The notes under the pieces were generated by a model. It was given only the letters and a program-made list of their open reading frames with translations. It was not told the DNA's origin and did no database searches. A DNA stretch of 64,000 bases from Sanguibacter antarcticus (GTDB lineage Bacteria > Actinomycetota > Actinomycetes > Actinomycetales > Cellulomonadaceae). This document shows positions 24,152-33,512 of this stretch, one piece after another. The translations under genes were made by a program, and so were the position numbers. Where the stretch lies: contig NZ_PDJG01000001.1 of assembly GCF_002564005.1 (NCBI RefSeq), positions 124,001 through 188,000 on the forward strand, written 5' to 3'. How positions within the stretch are numbered: the first letter of the stretch is position 1; each line of letters opens with the position of its first letter.

Positions 24152-25542
24152 CGCGCGGACACTGCACCGAGGACGGCCGACGGCGCGTCGCGGCGTCACG
24201 ACGGGCGGTCGCGGCGACGGCTGCGGTCATGACGGTGCTCGCGCTCGCGTCCTGCGGAGACGACGAGAGCTCGTCGCCGGAGCCGTCTGCGTCGAGCGCG
24301 GCTCCTGCGACGGGGGAGCCTGAGGCAGAGCCGTCACCGTCCACGTCGCCGACGCCGGGCGCACGCGTCCCGGAGGTCGAGAAGGTGACTGCCGAGGTGA
24401 CTGCTTCTCTCGCCTCGGACCTCGCCGCGCCGTGGGGTGTCGCCGAGCTGCCGGACGGCGCATGGCTCGTCACGCAGCGCGACACCCGGACGGTCCTGCG
24501 GCTGAGCGCCGGAGCGGGCTCGAGCGCGCCGGTCACGCTCACGGGGCCGGGCGCGGACGAGCTCGTCGACGGCACCACGGGCGAGGGCGAGGGCGGCCTG
24601 CTCGGGATCGCGGTGTCGCCGACGTTCGCTGACGACGGCCGCGTGTACGTGTACCGCACGGCCGAGGACGGCAACGAGGTGCTCTGGGGCGAGCTCACCG
24701 ACGACACCCTCGGCGTGCTGACTCCCGTGATCCAGGAGATCCCTGCTGCGGCCAACCACGACGGCGGGCAGGTGGCGTTCGGTCCGGACGGCTTCCTCTA
24801 CGTCACGACCGGCGATGCCGGGGTCGAGCGCGACGCCCAGGACCCGGACTCGCTCGCCGGGAAGATCCTGCGGCTCACGCCCGATGGCGACGCGGCGCCC
24901 GACAACCCTGTCCCCGGTTCGCCGATGTGGAGCATGGGTCACCGCAACGTCCAGGGCATCGGTTGGTCCGACGACGGACGGATGTTCGCCTCCGAGCTCG
25001 GCCAGAGCCGGTCCGACGAGCTCAACCTCATCGTCGCCGGCGGGAACTACGGATGGCCGGACGTCGAAGGGGCCGCGGGGACGGACGACACCGAGGCTGG
25101 ACCGGCCACGGCAGATGCAGCCGACAGCGCCGACAGCGCCGATACAGACGGTGACACGACCACGGACCGGACGGGCTTCATCGAGCCCCTCGTCACGTGG
25201 CCCACGTCGTCGGCCTCGCCGAGCGGCCTGGCTGTGACGAGCGAGGGCATATACCTCGCAGGCCTGGGCGGCGAGACGCTCTGGCGGGTCCCGCTCGCGA
25301 CGCAAGGGGTCGGTACGCCGCAGGCGCTCCTCGAGGGGGTGTACGGGCGGCTCCGCTCGGTGGTGGTCGCCTCGAACGGGACGCTGCGGGTGCTGACGAA
25401 CAACACGGACGGTCGTGGCACACCCCGTGCGGGCGACGACCAGCTCCTGGCCGTGACGATCACGCCGGTCCTCGCCACCGAGCCAGCGACGGTCGAGCCA
25501 CCGACCGTCGAGCCGCCGTCGCTGCAGGCACCCGCCGGATAG
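24148..25542 (+). CDS. Secreted lipoprotein, PQQ-type glucose/sorbosone dehydrogenase fold
   Basis: 464 residues. A long N-terminal leader ends in the lipobox LASC, with the lipid Cys at about residue 34, followed by an acidic Ser/Pro linker. A six-bladed propeller of the soluble aldose dehydrogenase (YliI/Asd) type follows: APWGVAELPDGAWLVTQRD, EGGLLGIAVSPTF, NHDGGQVAFGPDGFLYVTTGDAG, LAGKILRLTPDG, GHRNVQGIGW, GGNYGWPDVEG. It would oxidise sugars with PQQ at the cell surface; no PQQ synthesis genes are seen here. The GTG start overlaps the aminotransferase stop (GTGA), so the two are coupled. The Ala/Asp-rich insert at about 312-333 is unusual low complexity. Confidence 0.88.
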   Translation: MTRGHCTEDGRRRVAASRRAVAATAAVMTVLALASCGDDESSSPEPSASSAAPATGEPEAEPSPSTSPTPGARVPEVEKVTAEVTASLASDLAAPWGVAELPDGAWLVTQRDTRTVLRLSAGAGSSAPVTLTGPGADELVDGTTGEGEGGLLGIAVSPTFADDGRVYVYRTAEDGNEVLWGELTDDTLGVLTPVIQEIPAAANHDGGQVAFGPDGFLYVTTGDAGVERDAQDPDSLAGKILRLTPDGDAAPDNPVPGSPMWSMGHRNVQGIGWSDDGRMFASELGQSRSDELNLIVAGGNYGWPDVEGAAGTDDTEAGPATADAADSADSADTDGDTTTDRTGFIEPLVTWPTSSASPSGLAVTSEGIYLAGLGGETLWRVPLATQGVGTPQALLEGVYGRLRSVVVASNGTLRVLTNNTDGRGTPRAGDDQLLAVTITPVLATEPATVEPPTVEPPSLQAPAG

Positions 25543-25619
25543 CGACGCCGGCTCCGGTGCACGGTCCCGGCCGCCCGGACGGTGCCGGACGGCTGAGGCC
25601 GGGGCCGCCACGAACGTCT

Positions 25620-25625
25620 TATCAT
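25620..25625 (+). promoter_or_regulatory. Putative -10 box of metG, leaderless arrangement
   Basis: TATCAT ends 7 nt before the metG ATG at 25633; no Shine-Dalgarno sequence is present. Confidence 0.5.
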
Positions 25626-25632
25626 TGGGCCC

Positions 25633-27348
25633 ATGGTCACCGCAGGAATCCCAGCACCCAGCGACATCCCCAGTGACGCACCCGGTGCCGGCACCGGTTC
25701 GACGTCCTTCTACCTCACGACCCCGATCTTCTACGTCAACGACGCCCCGCACATCGGGCACTCGTACACGACGGTCGCGGCCGACGTCCTCACCCGCTGG
25801 CACCGCCAGCGCCAGGAAGACGTCTGGTTCCTCACCGGGACGGACGAGCACGGTCAGAAGGTCATGCGGACGGCCGAAGCGAACGGGATGACCCCGCAGG
25901 AGTGGTCGGACCGCCTCGTCGAGTCCTCCTGGAAGCCGGTCCTCACGACCGTCGACGTCATCAACGACGACTTCATCCGCACCACCCAGCCGCGGCACAC
26001 CGAGCGCGTCCAGACCTTCATCCAGGACCTGTACGACAAGGGCGAGATCTACGCCGGCTCGTACGAGGGGCCGTACTGCGTGGGGTGCGAGGAGTACAAG
26101 CTCGCGGGCGACCTCGTCGACGGCACCGGTGAGTTCGCGGGCCAGAAGGTCTGCGCAGTCCACGGCAAGCCGGTCGAAGAGCTCTCGGAGCAGAACTACT
26201 TCTTCAAGATGAGCGCCTACACGGACCGCCTGCTCGCGCTCTACGAGGACCACCCCGAGTTCGTCCAGCCTGCCAGCGCGCGCAACGAGGTCATCGGCTT
26301 CGTCAAGCAAGGTCTCCAGGACCTGTCGATCTCCCGCTCGACGTTCGACTGGGGCGTCCCCATCCCCTGGGACACCACGCACGTCCTCTACGTGTGGTTC
26401 GACGCGCTCCTCAACTACGCCACAGCGGTCGGTCTGGGGTCCGCGGACCCCGCCGACGCCGAGAAGTTCGCTCGCACGTGGCCGGCGGACGTGCACCTCG
26501 TCGGCAAGGACATCCTGCGGTTCCACGCCGTGACCTGGCCGGCCATGCTCATGGCTGCGGGCCTCCCGCTGCCGACCACCGTGTTCGCTCACGGGTGGCT
26601 GCTCGTCGGCGGCGAGAAGATGAGCAAGTCCAAGCTCACGGGCATCTCGCCCGACGTCATCGTCGACCACTTCGGCTCCGACGCGTTCCGGTACTACTTC
26701 ATGCGCGCGATCCCCTTCGGCTCCGACGGGTCCTTCTCCTGGGAGGACCTCGCCGCGCGGTACAACGCCGAGCTCGCCAACGGCCTGGGCAACCTCGCGT
26801 CCCGGGTCGCCGCGATGGTCGGGAAGAACTTCAGCGGATCCCTGCCCGCGCCGGGCGCCCTCACCGAGGCGGAAGAGGCTCTCGAGGTGGTAGCGCTCAA
26901 GGCGGTCGTCGACGCCGAGGACGCGATCGACCGGATCTCGCCCAACGAGGCGATCAACGCGATCTGGACCCTTGTCGACGCGACGAACATGTACCTCACC
27001 GAGCAAGAGCCGTGGAAGGTCGCCAAGCTCCCGGGCGAGTCCACCGACGACGGCGCGGGTGTCGAGGGCGGCCGCCTCGCGACGATCCTCGTGACGGCTG
27101 CTGAGGCGCTCCGGACGCTCGCGGTCCTGCTCAACCCGGTCATCCCCAAGGCTGCCCAGGGTCTGTGGGTGCTGCTCGGGGCGCAGGAGCCTCTCGGTCC
27201 GCTCGCGGCACAGCAGGTCCGCGCAGCCGGTCGCTTCGGTGCGCTCCCGGCAGGTACCCGCGTCACGAAGGGGGAGTCCCTCTTCCCCCGGCTCGAGGAC
27301 GCCGACCCGGCCGTCCCCGCGACCACCTCGACCACAGCGTCCGCCTGA
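25633..27348 (+). CDS. metG: Methionyl-tRNA synthetase
   Basis: 571 residues. Class I signature HIGH at 40-43 (PHIGHSYTT) and KMSKS at 329-333 (GEKMSKSKLTG). One zinc-knuckle pair is visible (CVGC), with a further Cys in VCAVHGK. An anticodon-binding helical domain follows to the end; there is no C-terminal tRNA-binding (Trbp111-like) extension, as expected for the shorter form. It charges tRNA-Met. An N-terminal tail of about 24 residues precedes the catalytic core. The gene starts the conserved run metG-tatD-rpf-rsmA-ispE. Confidence 0.97.
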   Translation: MVTAGIPAPSDIPSDAPGAGTGSTSFYLTTPIFYVNDAPHIGHSYTTVAADVLTRWHRQRQEDVWFLTGTDEHGQKVMRTAEANGMTPQEWSDRLVESSWKPVLTTVDVINDDFIRTTQPRHTERVQTFIQDLYDKGEIYAGSYEGPYCVGCEEYKLAGDLVDGTGEFAGQKVCAVHGKPVEELSEQNYFFKMSAYTDRLLALYEDHPEFVQPASARNEVIGFVKQGLQDLSISRSTFDWGVPIPWDTTHVLYVWFDALLNYATAVGLGSADPADAEKFARTWPADVHLVGKDILRFHAVTWPAMLMAAGLPLPTTVFAHGWLLVGGEKMSKSKLTGISPDVIVDHFGSDAFRYYFMRAIPFGSDGSFSWEDLAARYNAELANGLGNLASRVAAMVGKNFSGSLPAPGALTEAEEALEVVALKAVVDAEDAIDRISPNEAINAIWTLVDATNMYLTEQEPWKVAKLPGESTDDGAGVEGGRLATILVTAAEALRTLAVLLNPVIPKAAQGLWVLLGAQEPLGPLAAQQVRAAGRFGALPAGTRVTKGESLFPRLEDADPAVPATTSTTASA

Positions 27349-27375
27349 GCCGGCGGCGACGGCAGGAGCCTACTC

Positions 27376-28287
27376 ATGGCACGAGTGCGTGACCGGAGCT
27401 GGCCACCAGCACCTGAGGTGCTGCCGCGCCCGGTGGTCGACAACCACACCCACCTCGACTCGATCGCGCAGGTCCTGGCCGACGGTGAGCCTGTCCCCAC
27501 CGTCGCGCAGCTGATCGCGGACGCGACCGCGGTCGGGGTGACGCGGATGGTCCAGGTGGGGTGCGACCTGCCGGCGGCCCGGTGGACCGACGCGGCGGTG
27601 CGCGAGCACCCCGCGCTCGTCGGAGCGGTCGCCATCCACCCGAACGAGGCCCCTCTGCACGCGGGCGTCCGTGAGGTGGGCCCGGACGGTCTCGACCCGT
27701 CCGTCCGCGAGCACCACGGTGTGGACCTCGACACCGCGATCGCCGAGATCGCGAGCATCGCCCGCACGAACGATCGTGTCCGCGCGATCGGGGAGACCGG
27801 CATGGACCTCTTCCGGACCGGGGAGCGAGGTGTGGCCGTGCAGCGCGAGGCGTTCCGTGCGCACGTCGCGCTCGCCAAAGAGCTCGGGATCGCGCTGCAG
27901 ATCCACGACCGCGACGCGCACGCCGAGGTCCTCGACGTCCTGGCGAAGGACGGGGCCCCGGACCGCACGGTCTTCCACTGCTACTCCGGCGACGCGGCGA
28001 TGGCGGAGCACTGCGTGCGCGAGGGCTGGTTCCTCTCGTTCGCCGGCCCGGTCACCTTCGGCGCGAACGACGGGCTGCGCGAGGCGCTGCGGCGGACGCC
28101 TCTCAGCCAGGTCCTCGTCGAGACGGACGCGCCGTACCTCACACCGCACCCGTTCCGCGGGCGACCGAACGCGCCGTACCTCGTCCCAGTGACCCTGCGG
28201 ACGATCGCCGCGGTGCACGACGTGGACCTGGCGACCGTCTGCGACACCGTGTCCGCCACCTCGGAGAGGCTCTACGGGCCCTGGTGA
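27376..28287 (+). CDS. tatD: TatD-family metal-dependent hydrolase
   Basis: 303 residues, a TIM-barrel amidohydrolase. Metal ligands are in NHTHLDS (HxH near residue 23), the Glu in IGETGMDLFR, His in LQIHDRDAHAE, and Asp in VETDAPYLTP. Members act as deoxyribonucleases or proofreading D-aminoacyl-tRNA-related enzymes, and the exact activity is unproven here. GGAG lies about 8 nt before the ATG, 27 bp after metG, so both probably share a transcript. Confidence 0.94.
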   Translation: MARVRDRSWPPAPEVLPRPVVDNHTHLDSIAQVLADGEPVPTVAQLIADATAVGVTRMVQVGCDLPAARWTDAAVREHPALVGAVAIHPNEAPLHAGVREVGPDGLDPSVREHHGVDLDTAIAEIASIARTNDRVRAIGETGMDLFRTGERGVAVQREAFRAHVALAKELGIALQIHDRDAHAEVLDVLAKDGAPDRTVFHCYSGDAAMAEHCVREGWFLSFAGPVTFGANDGLREALRRTPLSQVLVETDAPYLTPHPFRGRPNAPYLVPVTLRTIAAVHDVDLATVCDTVSATSERLYGPW

Positions 28288-28536
28288 GAGCATCTCGCCG
28301 AGCAGTCGAAGCTGGTCGGCGCGCACGGACGCGCATGAAGCGTTCGTGAGAGTTCGTCGTCCTGACTGTCTGGGGGCTGCTCTTCGTGCTCGGCTCCGCT
28401 ACCGTAGGGCAGCACGTGTGTCGGCCGGAGTACGTCCAGCGCCTCGACAGCTGCGACCAACGCCGGCTGCGACAGCCGTGACAACGAGAGCTGCGACGGG
28501 CAGCCGAGACCGACGACCGAGAGGGTCAGCCCACAC

Positions 28537-29733
28537 GTGATCGGTAACCTGCGAGGCGTCCGGGGTGCTGCGCCCCAAGTACCACGCCCTGTACGCCTGG
28601 TCGCACAGACGGTGATCCTCGCGACGATCGTCAGCGGCACCACCGCCTTCACGACGCTGCACAAGAGCGTGACGCTCGAGGTCAACGGCGACGTCCGGAC
28701 CGTCTCGGTCTTCGGACGGACGGTCGACGACGTCCTCGCCGGTCAGGTCGTCGACCTGAGCGCGAACGACAAGATCTACCCGGAAGGCTCGACGATCGTC
28801 AACGACGGCGACCTCATCGTGGTGCGGACCCTCAAAGACATCCAGATCGAGATCGACGGCGAGATGCAGACGATCGCGTCGACCGCGCTCACGGTGGGCG
28901 AGGTGCTCGACGAGCTCGGACCGCGAACAGAGGGAGCGACCGTGTCGGCGTCTCGCTCCGAAGCAGTCGGTCGGTCGACACTGAAGATCTCCACGGTCAA
29001 GAACCTCACCGTCTCGATCGACGGCCAGCTCATCGAGCGCTCGACCACGGCGGCATCGGTGCGTGACGTGCTCAGCGACCTTGGCGTCGTCCTCAGCCCG
29101 GGCGACGTGGTCAGCCCTGAGCTCGAGACCACCCCGGTGGACGGTCAGGTGATCACCGTCGGCCGTGTCGCCGCGAGCACCACGACCGAGACCGAGGTGC
29201 TCCCGTTCACCGTCGAGGAGACGGAGGACGCATCGATCGTCGTCGGGCAGCGTGTGGTGAAGCAGACCGGCCGGGTCGGTCAGGCGGTCACGACCTATGA
29301 CATCGCGCTCGTCGACGGGGTCGAGTCTGAGCGGACCGTCGTCGCTCGGCAGGTGATCGTGGCTCCGCGCGACGAGCTCGTCAGCATCGGGACGCTCGAG
29401 CTGCCCGACCCGACGACCGTCGTCATCGACTCAGGGTCTGCACGGGCGCTCGGGCAGTCAATGGCGCTCGAGCGCGGCTACGGGGCCGACGAGTTCGCCT
29501 GCCTCGAGAGCCTCTGGACCAAGGAGAGCAACTGGAACGTCACCGCCGAGAACGCCTCGAGCGGTGCCTACGGGATCCCGCAGTCGCTCCCCGGCTCCAA
29601 GATGGCGAGCGTGGCCTCGGACTGGCGGACCAACGCCGCGACCCAGATCACGTGGGGGCTCAACTACATCGAAGGCCGCTACGGCACCCCGTGCGGGGCG
29701 TGGGCCCACTCTCAGTCGTCCGGCTGGTACTGA
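28537..29733 (+). CDS. Rpf-like cell-wall protein: DUF348 repeats, G5 domain, non-Rpf lysozyme-like end
   Basis: 398 residues. One hydrophobic segment at about 25-44 acts as anchor or signal. Three DUF348 repeats follow (about 45-85, 102-145, 160-200; for example VNGDVRTVSVFGRTVDDVL), then a G5 domain at about 215-295 (PFTVEETEDASIVVGQRVVKQ...). The C-terminus is not the Rpf transglycosylase: it reads FACLESLWTKESNWN, SGAYGIPQSLPG and WAHSQSSGWY, like the lytic-transglycosylase/aggregation-promoting-factor type, with the Glu of KESNW as candidate catalytic acid. It would cut or bind peptidoglycan during growth resumption. GTG start. About 250 bp upstream is non-coding and shows no riboswitch I can recognise. 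Confidence 0.87.
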   Translation: MIGNLRGVRGAAPQVPRPVRLVAQTVILATIVSGTTAFTTLHKSVTLEVNGDVRTVSVFGRTVDDVLAGQVVDLSANDKIYPEGSTIVNDGDLIVVRTLKDIQIEIDGEMQTIASTALTVGEVLDELGPRTEGATVSASRSEAVGRSTLKISTVKNLTVSIDGQLIERSTTAASVRDVLSDLGVVLSPGDVVSPELETTPVDGQVITVGRVAASTTTETEVLPFTVEETEDASIVVGQRVVKQTGRVGQAVTTYDIALVDGVESERTVVARQVIVAPRDELVSIGTLELPDPTTVVIDSGSARALGQSMALERGYGADEFACLESLWTKESNWNVTAENASSGAYGIPQSLPGSKMASVASDWRTNAATQITWGLNYIEGRYGTPCGAWAHSQSSGWY

Positions 29734-29739
29734 TCTACC

Positions 29740-29755
29740 GGGTGAAGTTTCACCC
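29740..29755. repeat. Small inverted repeat after the first rpf-like gene
   Basis: GGGTGAA and TTCACCC flank two bases, 7 bp past the stop codon of the upstream gene. It is too short and T-poor to call a terminator firmly. Confidence 0.35.
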
Positions 29756-29992
29756 TCCCGACGGCGTGTCGTCGAGCAGGCGCGCAACGGCGGTATTGCA
29801 CCGGATCGGGCAGGTTCGGCCTCTCGGCGAGCCGTGAGGAAAGCGCCTGCACGCGCGGGGCACGGGTTGGCGGAACATCACGGAACGGTTACGGTCGATC
29901 GTTGCCTGGACCCGCTCGACCGTCTCCCTCTGGAGCGATCGACCCAGGGCGCAGCCGGCTAGACGGGCGTCACGACGCCAGCCGCCGGCACG

Positions 29993-31582
29993 ATGGCCGG
30001 ATCAGGACAGACGCGACGCCCACGGGCGACGGCAGCAGCCGCAGCGACGATCTTGTGCCCGGAAGGCTCCACGTCTGGACACCACTTGAAGAACCCTTTC
30101 CGCGGCTCTGCGCCGCACAGCACCCTGAGCACCCCCAGCACCCCCAGCACCCCGGGCTCCACGAGCTCCTTCGGCTCGACCAGCACGACCGATGCGAGCC
30201 GCCCCGCGGCCGCCCCACTCTCTTCCGAGGCCGCGAGCCTCGACGGCGCTCCCTCCGCCACAGCACGCCCCGGCCGACGCCGTCGCCGTACCGCACTGAT
30301 CGTCGGAGGCGGCCTCGCGCTCGCTCTGGTCGGTGGCGGGACCGCCGTCTACGCGGATGCGCACAAGACCATCACCCTCGACGTCGACGGCACCGTCACG
30401 ACGGTGTCCACGCTGTCGGGCTCCGTCGGTGGCGTCCTCGCCGAGCAGGGGATCGCGGTCGGTGACGATGACCTCGTCGCCCCGGCGGCGAGCGCCGAGC
30501 TCACGGAGAGCTCCGACGTCGTGGTCCGCTACGGACGTCAGATCACGCTCGAGCAGGACGGCGTCGCCAGCGAGATCACGACCACCGCGGTCGATGCTGA
30601 GGAGCTGCTCGAGGCCTACGCCTCACGGAGCGACGTGCGTCTCGTCGCGTCGCGCTCCGCAGCCGACGGCCGCACCGCGGTCGGGCTCCGGCTGAGCATC
30701 GACGGCCCTGTGGACCTCCTTGTCGACGGCGAGACCACACGCATCGACGACGGCTCCGTCGGGCTCGAGACGATCTTCGCCGAAGCCGGTGTGGAGCTGG
30801 GAGACCTCGACCGGGTCACCGTCCAGCACCTGCCGACCCCGGAAGCGCTCAAGGCGCAGGAGCAGGCCGCCGAGCTCGCCGCGCAGCAGGTTGCAGACGC
30901 TGAGGCAGCGCCCGCAGAGACTCCTGCCGACGACGCCACCGCCCCAGCCGACGTGATCGCCGACCCGCGCGTCGACGACACCCAGCTGACGATCGTGGTC
31001 AACCGTGTCGCCGTCGCCGACGAAGCGGTCGAGGCGCCGATCCCGTTCGAGACGGTCACCGAAGAGGACGCCACGCGCTACGAGGACCTCGCCGTGGTGA
31101 CGAAGGTCGAGGGCGTCGAGGGCGTCCAGACGACCGTGCACTCTGTGACGAAGGTCGACGGCGTCGAGGAGTCACGGACCCTGGTCTCCGACACGACCAC
31201 GACCGAGCCCGTGACGAAGGTGCTCGTCAAGGGCACGAAGGAACGACCGGTCGTCGTCGCACCGAAGGTCACCACCCCGTCGGCACCCACCACCTCGGCA
31301 CCCACGACGACCGCCACCGAGCCCGCTCCTGCGGTCGTCACCGGCGACGTCTGGTCCCGCCTCGCGCAGTGCGAGTCCGGCGGAAACCCGACGATCGTGA
31401 GCAGCAACGGTCTCTACCACGGCCTCTACCAGTTCTCGGTCGGTACGTGGCAGAGCCTCGGCGGCGCTGGCCTGCCGTCGCAGGCGTCCGCTGCTGAGCA
31501 GACACGCCTCGCACAGGCGCTCCAGGCGCGCTCGGGCTGGGGCCAGTGGCCTGCCTGCTCGTCCAAGCTCGGCCTGCGCTGA
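29993..31582 (+). CDS. rpfB: Resuscitation-promoting factor RpfB
   Basis: 529 residues. A disordered Ser/Thr/Pro-rich N-terminus (about 1-95) precedes a membrane segment at about 98-118 (ALIVGGGLALALVGGGTAVYA). DUF348 repeats follow, the second and third separated from the G5 domain by an Ala/Glu-rich helix (EALKAQEQAAELAAQQVADAE). The G5 domain (about 337-410) and a PT-rich linker lead to the Rpf transglycosylase domain (about 450-529): WSRLAQCESGGNP with catalytic Glu461, then GLYHGLYQFSVGTWQSLGG. It cleaves glycan strands and wakes dormant cells. The ATG at 29993 is uncertain because no ribosome site or -10 box fits; a later start would shorten only the disordered part. Confidence 0.92.
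   Translation: MAGSGQTRRPRATAAAAATILCPEGSTSGHHLKNPFRGSAPHSTLSTPSTPSTPGSTSSFGSTSTTDASRPAAAPLSSEAASLDGAPSATARPGRRRRRTALIVGGGLALALVGGGTAVYADAHKTITLDVDGTVTTVSTLSGSVGGVLAEQGIAVGDDDLVAPAASAELTESSDVVVRYGRQITLEQDGVASEITTTAVDAEELLEAYASRSDVRLVASRSAADGRTAVGLRLSIDGPVDLLVDGETTRIDDGSVGLETIFAEAGVELGDLDRVTVQHLPTPEALKAQEQAAELAAQQVADAEAAPAETPADDATAPADVIADPRVDDTQLTIVVNRVAVADEAVEAPIPFETVTEEDATRYEDLAVVTKVEGVEGVQTTVHSVTKVDGVEESRTLVSDTTTTEPVTKVLVKGTKERPVVVAPKVTTPSAPTTSAPTTTATEPAPAVVTGDVWSRLAQCESGGNPTIVSSNGLYHGLYQFSVGTWQSLGGAGLPSQASAAEQTRLAQALQARSGWGQWPACSSKLGLR
30127..30154. repeat. 9-bp tandem repeat in the rpfB leader region
   Basis: AGCACCCCC-type units occur three times in a row and encode repeated S-T-P in the disordered N-terminus of RpfB. 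It is a simple-sequence tract that could vary in copy number. Confidence 0.7.
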
Positions 31583-31589
31583 GACGGTG

Positions 31590-31619
31590 CGTCAGGCGTT
31601 CGCGAACGGGCGCCTGACG
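31590..31619 (+). terminator. Terminator-like hairpin after rpfB
   Basis: CGTCAGGCG at 31590-31598 pairs with CGCCTGACG at 31611-31619 around a 12-nt loop, just past the rpfB stop codon. There is no T-tract. It separates rpfB from the promoter of rsmA. Confidence 0.6.
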
Positions 31620-31640
31620 ACCTTCTCCCCGATGAGCATC

Positions 31641-31646
31641 TAGGCT
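31641..31646 (+). promoter_or_regulatory. Putative -10 box of rsmA, leaderless arrangement, inside a small hairpin
   Basis: TAGGCT ends 7 nt before the rsmA ATG at 31654. It lies across a 7-bp inverted repeat (31631-31637 with 31644-31650). Confidence 0.5.
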
Positions 31647-31653
31647 CATCCGT

Positions 31654-32541
31654 ATGACGAACACCCTGAACGCCCTGCTCGGTCCGGTGCAGATCCGTGA
31701 CCTGGCAGGGCGTCTTGGTGTCCGGCCCACGAAGACCCTCGGTCAGAACTTCGTCCACGACGCAGGCACCGTCCGCAAGATCGTGCGCTCCGCGGGCATC
31801 GAGGCAGGGCAGCACGTCGTCGAGGTCGGCCCAGGGCTCGGCTCCTTGACGCTCGGTCTCCTCGAGGCAGGAGTGAGCGTCGTCGCCGTCGAGATCGACC
31901 CTGTCTTGGCCGCACAGCTGCCGCTCACCGTCCGCGAGATGGCCCCCGAGCAGGCCGACCGGCTCACGGTCGTCGTGCAGGACGCGCTCACGGTGAAGGA
32001 GCTTCCCGGCCCGCCGCCCACGGCGCTCGTCGCGAACCTCCCGTACAACGTCGCCGTCCCCGTGCTCCTCACGTTCCTCGAGCGCTTCCCCTCTCTCGAC
32101 CGCGTCCTCGTCATGGTCCAGGCAGAGGTCGCAGACCGGCTCGCGGCCCCACCCGGCAACCGGACGTACGGCATCCCCTCCGTCAAGGCCGCCTGGTACG
32201 CGAGCGCCCGGCGCACCGCGACGATCGGACGGTCCGTGTTCTGGCCGGTGCCCAACGTCGACTCGGCGCTGGTCCTCCTCGAGCGCCGGGACCACCCGCA
32301 GACCACAGCCTCCAGGCAGAGTGTCTTCCGGGTCGTCGACGCGGCCTTCGCCCAACGCCGCAAGACGCTCCGCGGAGCGCTCTCCGGCCTCGCCGGTTCG
32401 CCGGCTGCGGCGCAGTCGGCGCTCGAGGCCGCGGGCGTCGACCCCGGCGCTCGCGGTGAGCGCCTGACCGTCGCGGAGTTCGCGCGGATCGCCGAGGCGC
32501 TGGAGGCCGCTGCCACGGAGACTGCCGAGGGCGGCGCGTGA
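31654..32541 (+). CDS. rsmA: 16S rRNA (A1518/A1519-N6)-dimethyltransferase KsgA
   Basis: 295 residues. [10 protein letters not shown] at the N-terminus, the SAM-binding [19 protein letters not shown], acidic motif [10 protein letters not shown], and catalytic NLPYN at 128-132. The C-terminal small domain shows [16 protein letters not shown]. It dimethylates two adjacent adenines near the 3' end of 16S rRNA, a late step in 30S assembly. The stop codon overlaps the GTG start of ispE by 4 bp, so the two are translated together. Confidence 0.97.
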   Translation: MTNTLNALLGPVQIRDLAGRLGVRPTKTLGQNFVHDAGTVRKIVRSAGIEAGQHVVEVGPGLGSLTLGLLEAGVSVVAVEIDPVLAAQLPLTVREMAPEQADRLTVVVQDALTVKELPGPPPTALVANLPYNVAVPVLLTFLERFPSLDRVLVMVQAEVADRLAAPPGNRTYGIPSVKAAWYASARRTATIGRSVFWPVPNVDSALVLLERRDHPQTTASRQSVFRVVDAAFAQRRKTLRGALSGLAGSPAAAQSALEAAGVDPGARGERLTVAEFARIAEALEAAATETAEGGA

Positions 32542-33467
32542 CCGGGCCGACGCTCGTCACGGCGGCGCGCACCGCGGTCAAGGTCCGGGCACCCGCGAAG
32601 GTCAACCTGTCGCTGCACGTAGGACCGCGCGAGGACGACGGCTACCACCCGCTCATCACGGTCTTCCAGGCGGTCTCGTTGTACGAGGAGGTCGTCGCGG
32701 TCGAGGCGGACGACCTCTCGCTCACGGTGACCGGGCCGGGGGCGGAGTACGTGCCGCTCGACGGGACGAACCTTGCGCTGCGGGCGGCTCGAGCGCTCGC
32801 CGACCGCACCGGTACGGACCGGGGCGCGCTGCTCGAGATCACCAAGGGTGTTCCGGTGGCGGGCGGCATGGCAGGCGGGTCTGCAGACGCGGCGGCAGCG
32901 CTCGTCGCGCTCGACGCCCTGTGGGGCACGGGACTGACCCGGGAGGAGCTCGCCGAGGTCGCCGCCACGCTGGGCGCCGACGTACCGTTCGCGCTCCAGG
33001 GGCACACCGCGGTGGGCACGGGACGCGGCGACGTCCTCACGCCGGCGATGGTCCGGGGGACGTTCCACTGGGCGTTCGCGCTCCGCGCCGAAGGCCTCTC
33101 GACCCCTGACGTCTTCCGGCACTTCGACGAGATCGTCGGCCGAGGGCGTGATCTGGCGCCCGACGCGGACACGGCACTCATGGCGGCGCTGCGTGCCGGT
33201 GACGCGCCCCGGCTCGGCCTCGCGCTGTCGAACGACCTCCAGGGGCCGGCGATCGACCTCGCCCCCGACCTTGCTGAGACAATAGGTGCGGCGGCCAACG
33301 CCGGGGCGCTCGGGGTCGTCGTCTCGGGCTCTGGGCCGACCGTGGCTGCGCTCGGGCGCAGCCACCAGCACGCGCTCGCGATCGCTGCGGAGATGACTCT
33401 CGCAGGGGTGTGCGAGTCTGCAGTCTGCGCGTCGGGCCCGGTGCCCGGCGCCCGCGTCATCCTCTGA
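32538..33467 (+). CDS. ispE: 4-diphosphocytidyl-2-C-methyl-D-erythritol kinase
   Basis: 309 residues, GHMP kinase. [22 protein letters not shown] is the usual opening; the ATP loop is [20 protein letters not shown], and the third motif is [13 protein letters not shown]. It phosphorylates CDP-ME in the non-mevalonate isoprenoid pathway, supplying precursors for polyprenyl carriers also used by the mannosyltransferase and by the polysaccharide genes further right. GTG start overlapping rsmA. Confidence 0.96.
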   Translation: MTGPTLVTAARTAVKVRAPAKVNLSLHVGPREDDGYHPLITVFQAVSLYEEVVAVEADDLSLTVTGPGAEYVPLDGTNLALRAARALADRTGTDRGALLEITKGVPVAGGMAGGSADAAAALVALDALWGTGLTREELAEVAATLGADVPFALQGHTAVGTGRGDVLTPAMVRGTFHWAFALRAEGLSTPDVFRHFDEIVGRGRDLAPDADTALMAALRAGDAPRLGLALSNDLQGPAIDLAPDLAETIGAAANAGALGVVVSGSGPTVAALGRSHQHALAIAAEMTLAGVCESAVCASGPVPGARVIL

Positions 33468-33512
33468 CCGCTCACGAGCGGTCCTCCACGTACGTCCGAC
33501 GGAAGAAGTACA

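Noticed and set aside
25543..25632. T-box or SAM-linked leader before metG
   Set aside because: The gap is 90 bp, and the -10 box lies 7 nt from the start codon, leaving no room for a transcribed leader.
24334..27006. An 890-codon minus-strand frame opposite the sugar dehydrogenase and metG
   Set aside because: It covers the reverse of two clear genes, and its composition is that of a shadow frame.
29734..29992. A c-di-AMP (ydaO-type) riboswitch before the rpf genes
   Set aside because: Such elements often precede rpf genes in actinobacteria, but I could not find their conserved core in 28288-28536 or in this gap. A covariance search would settle it.
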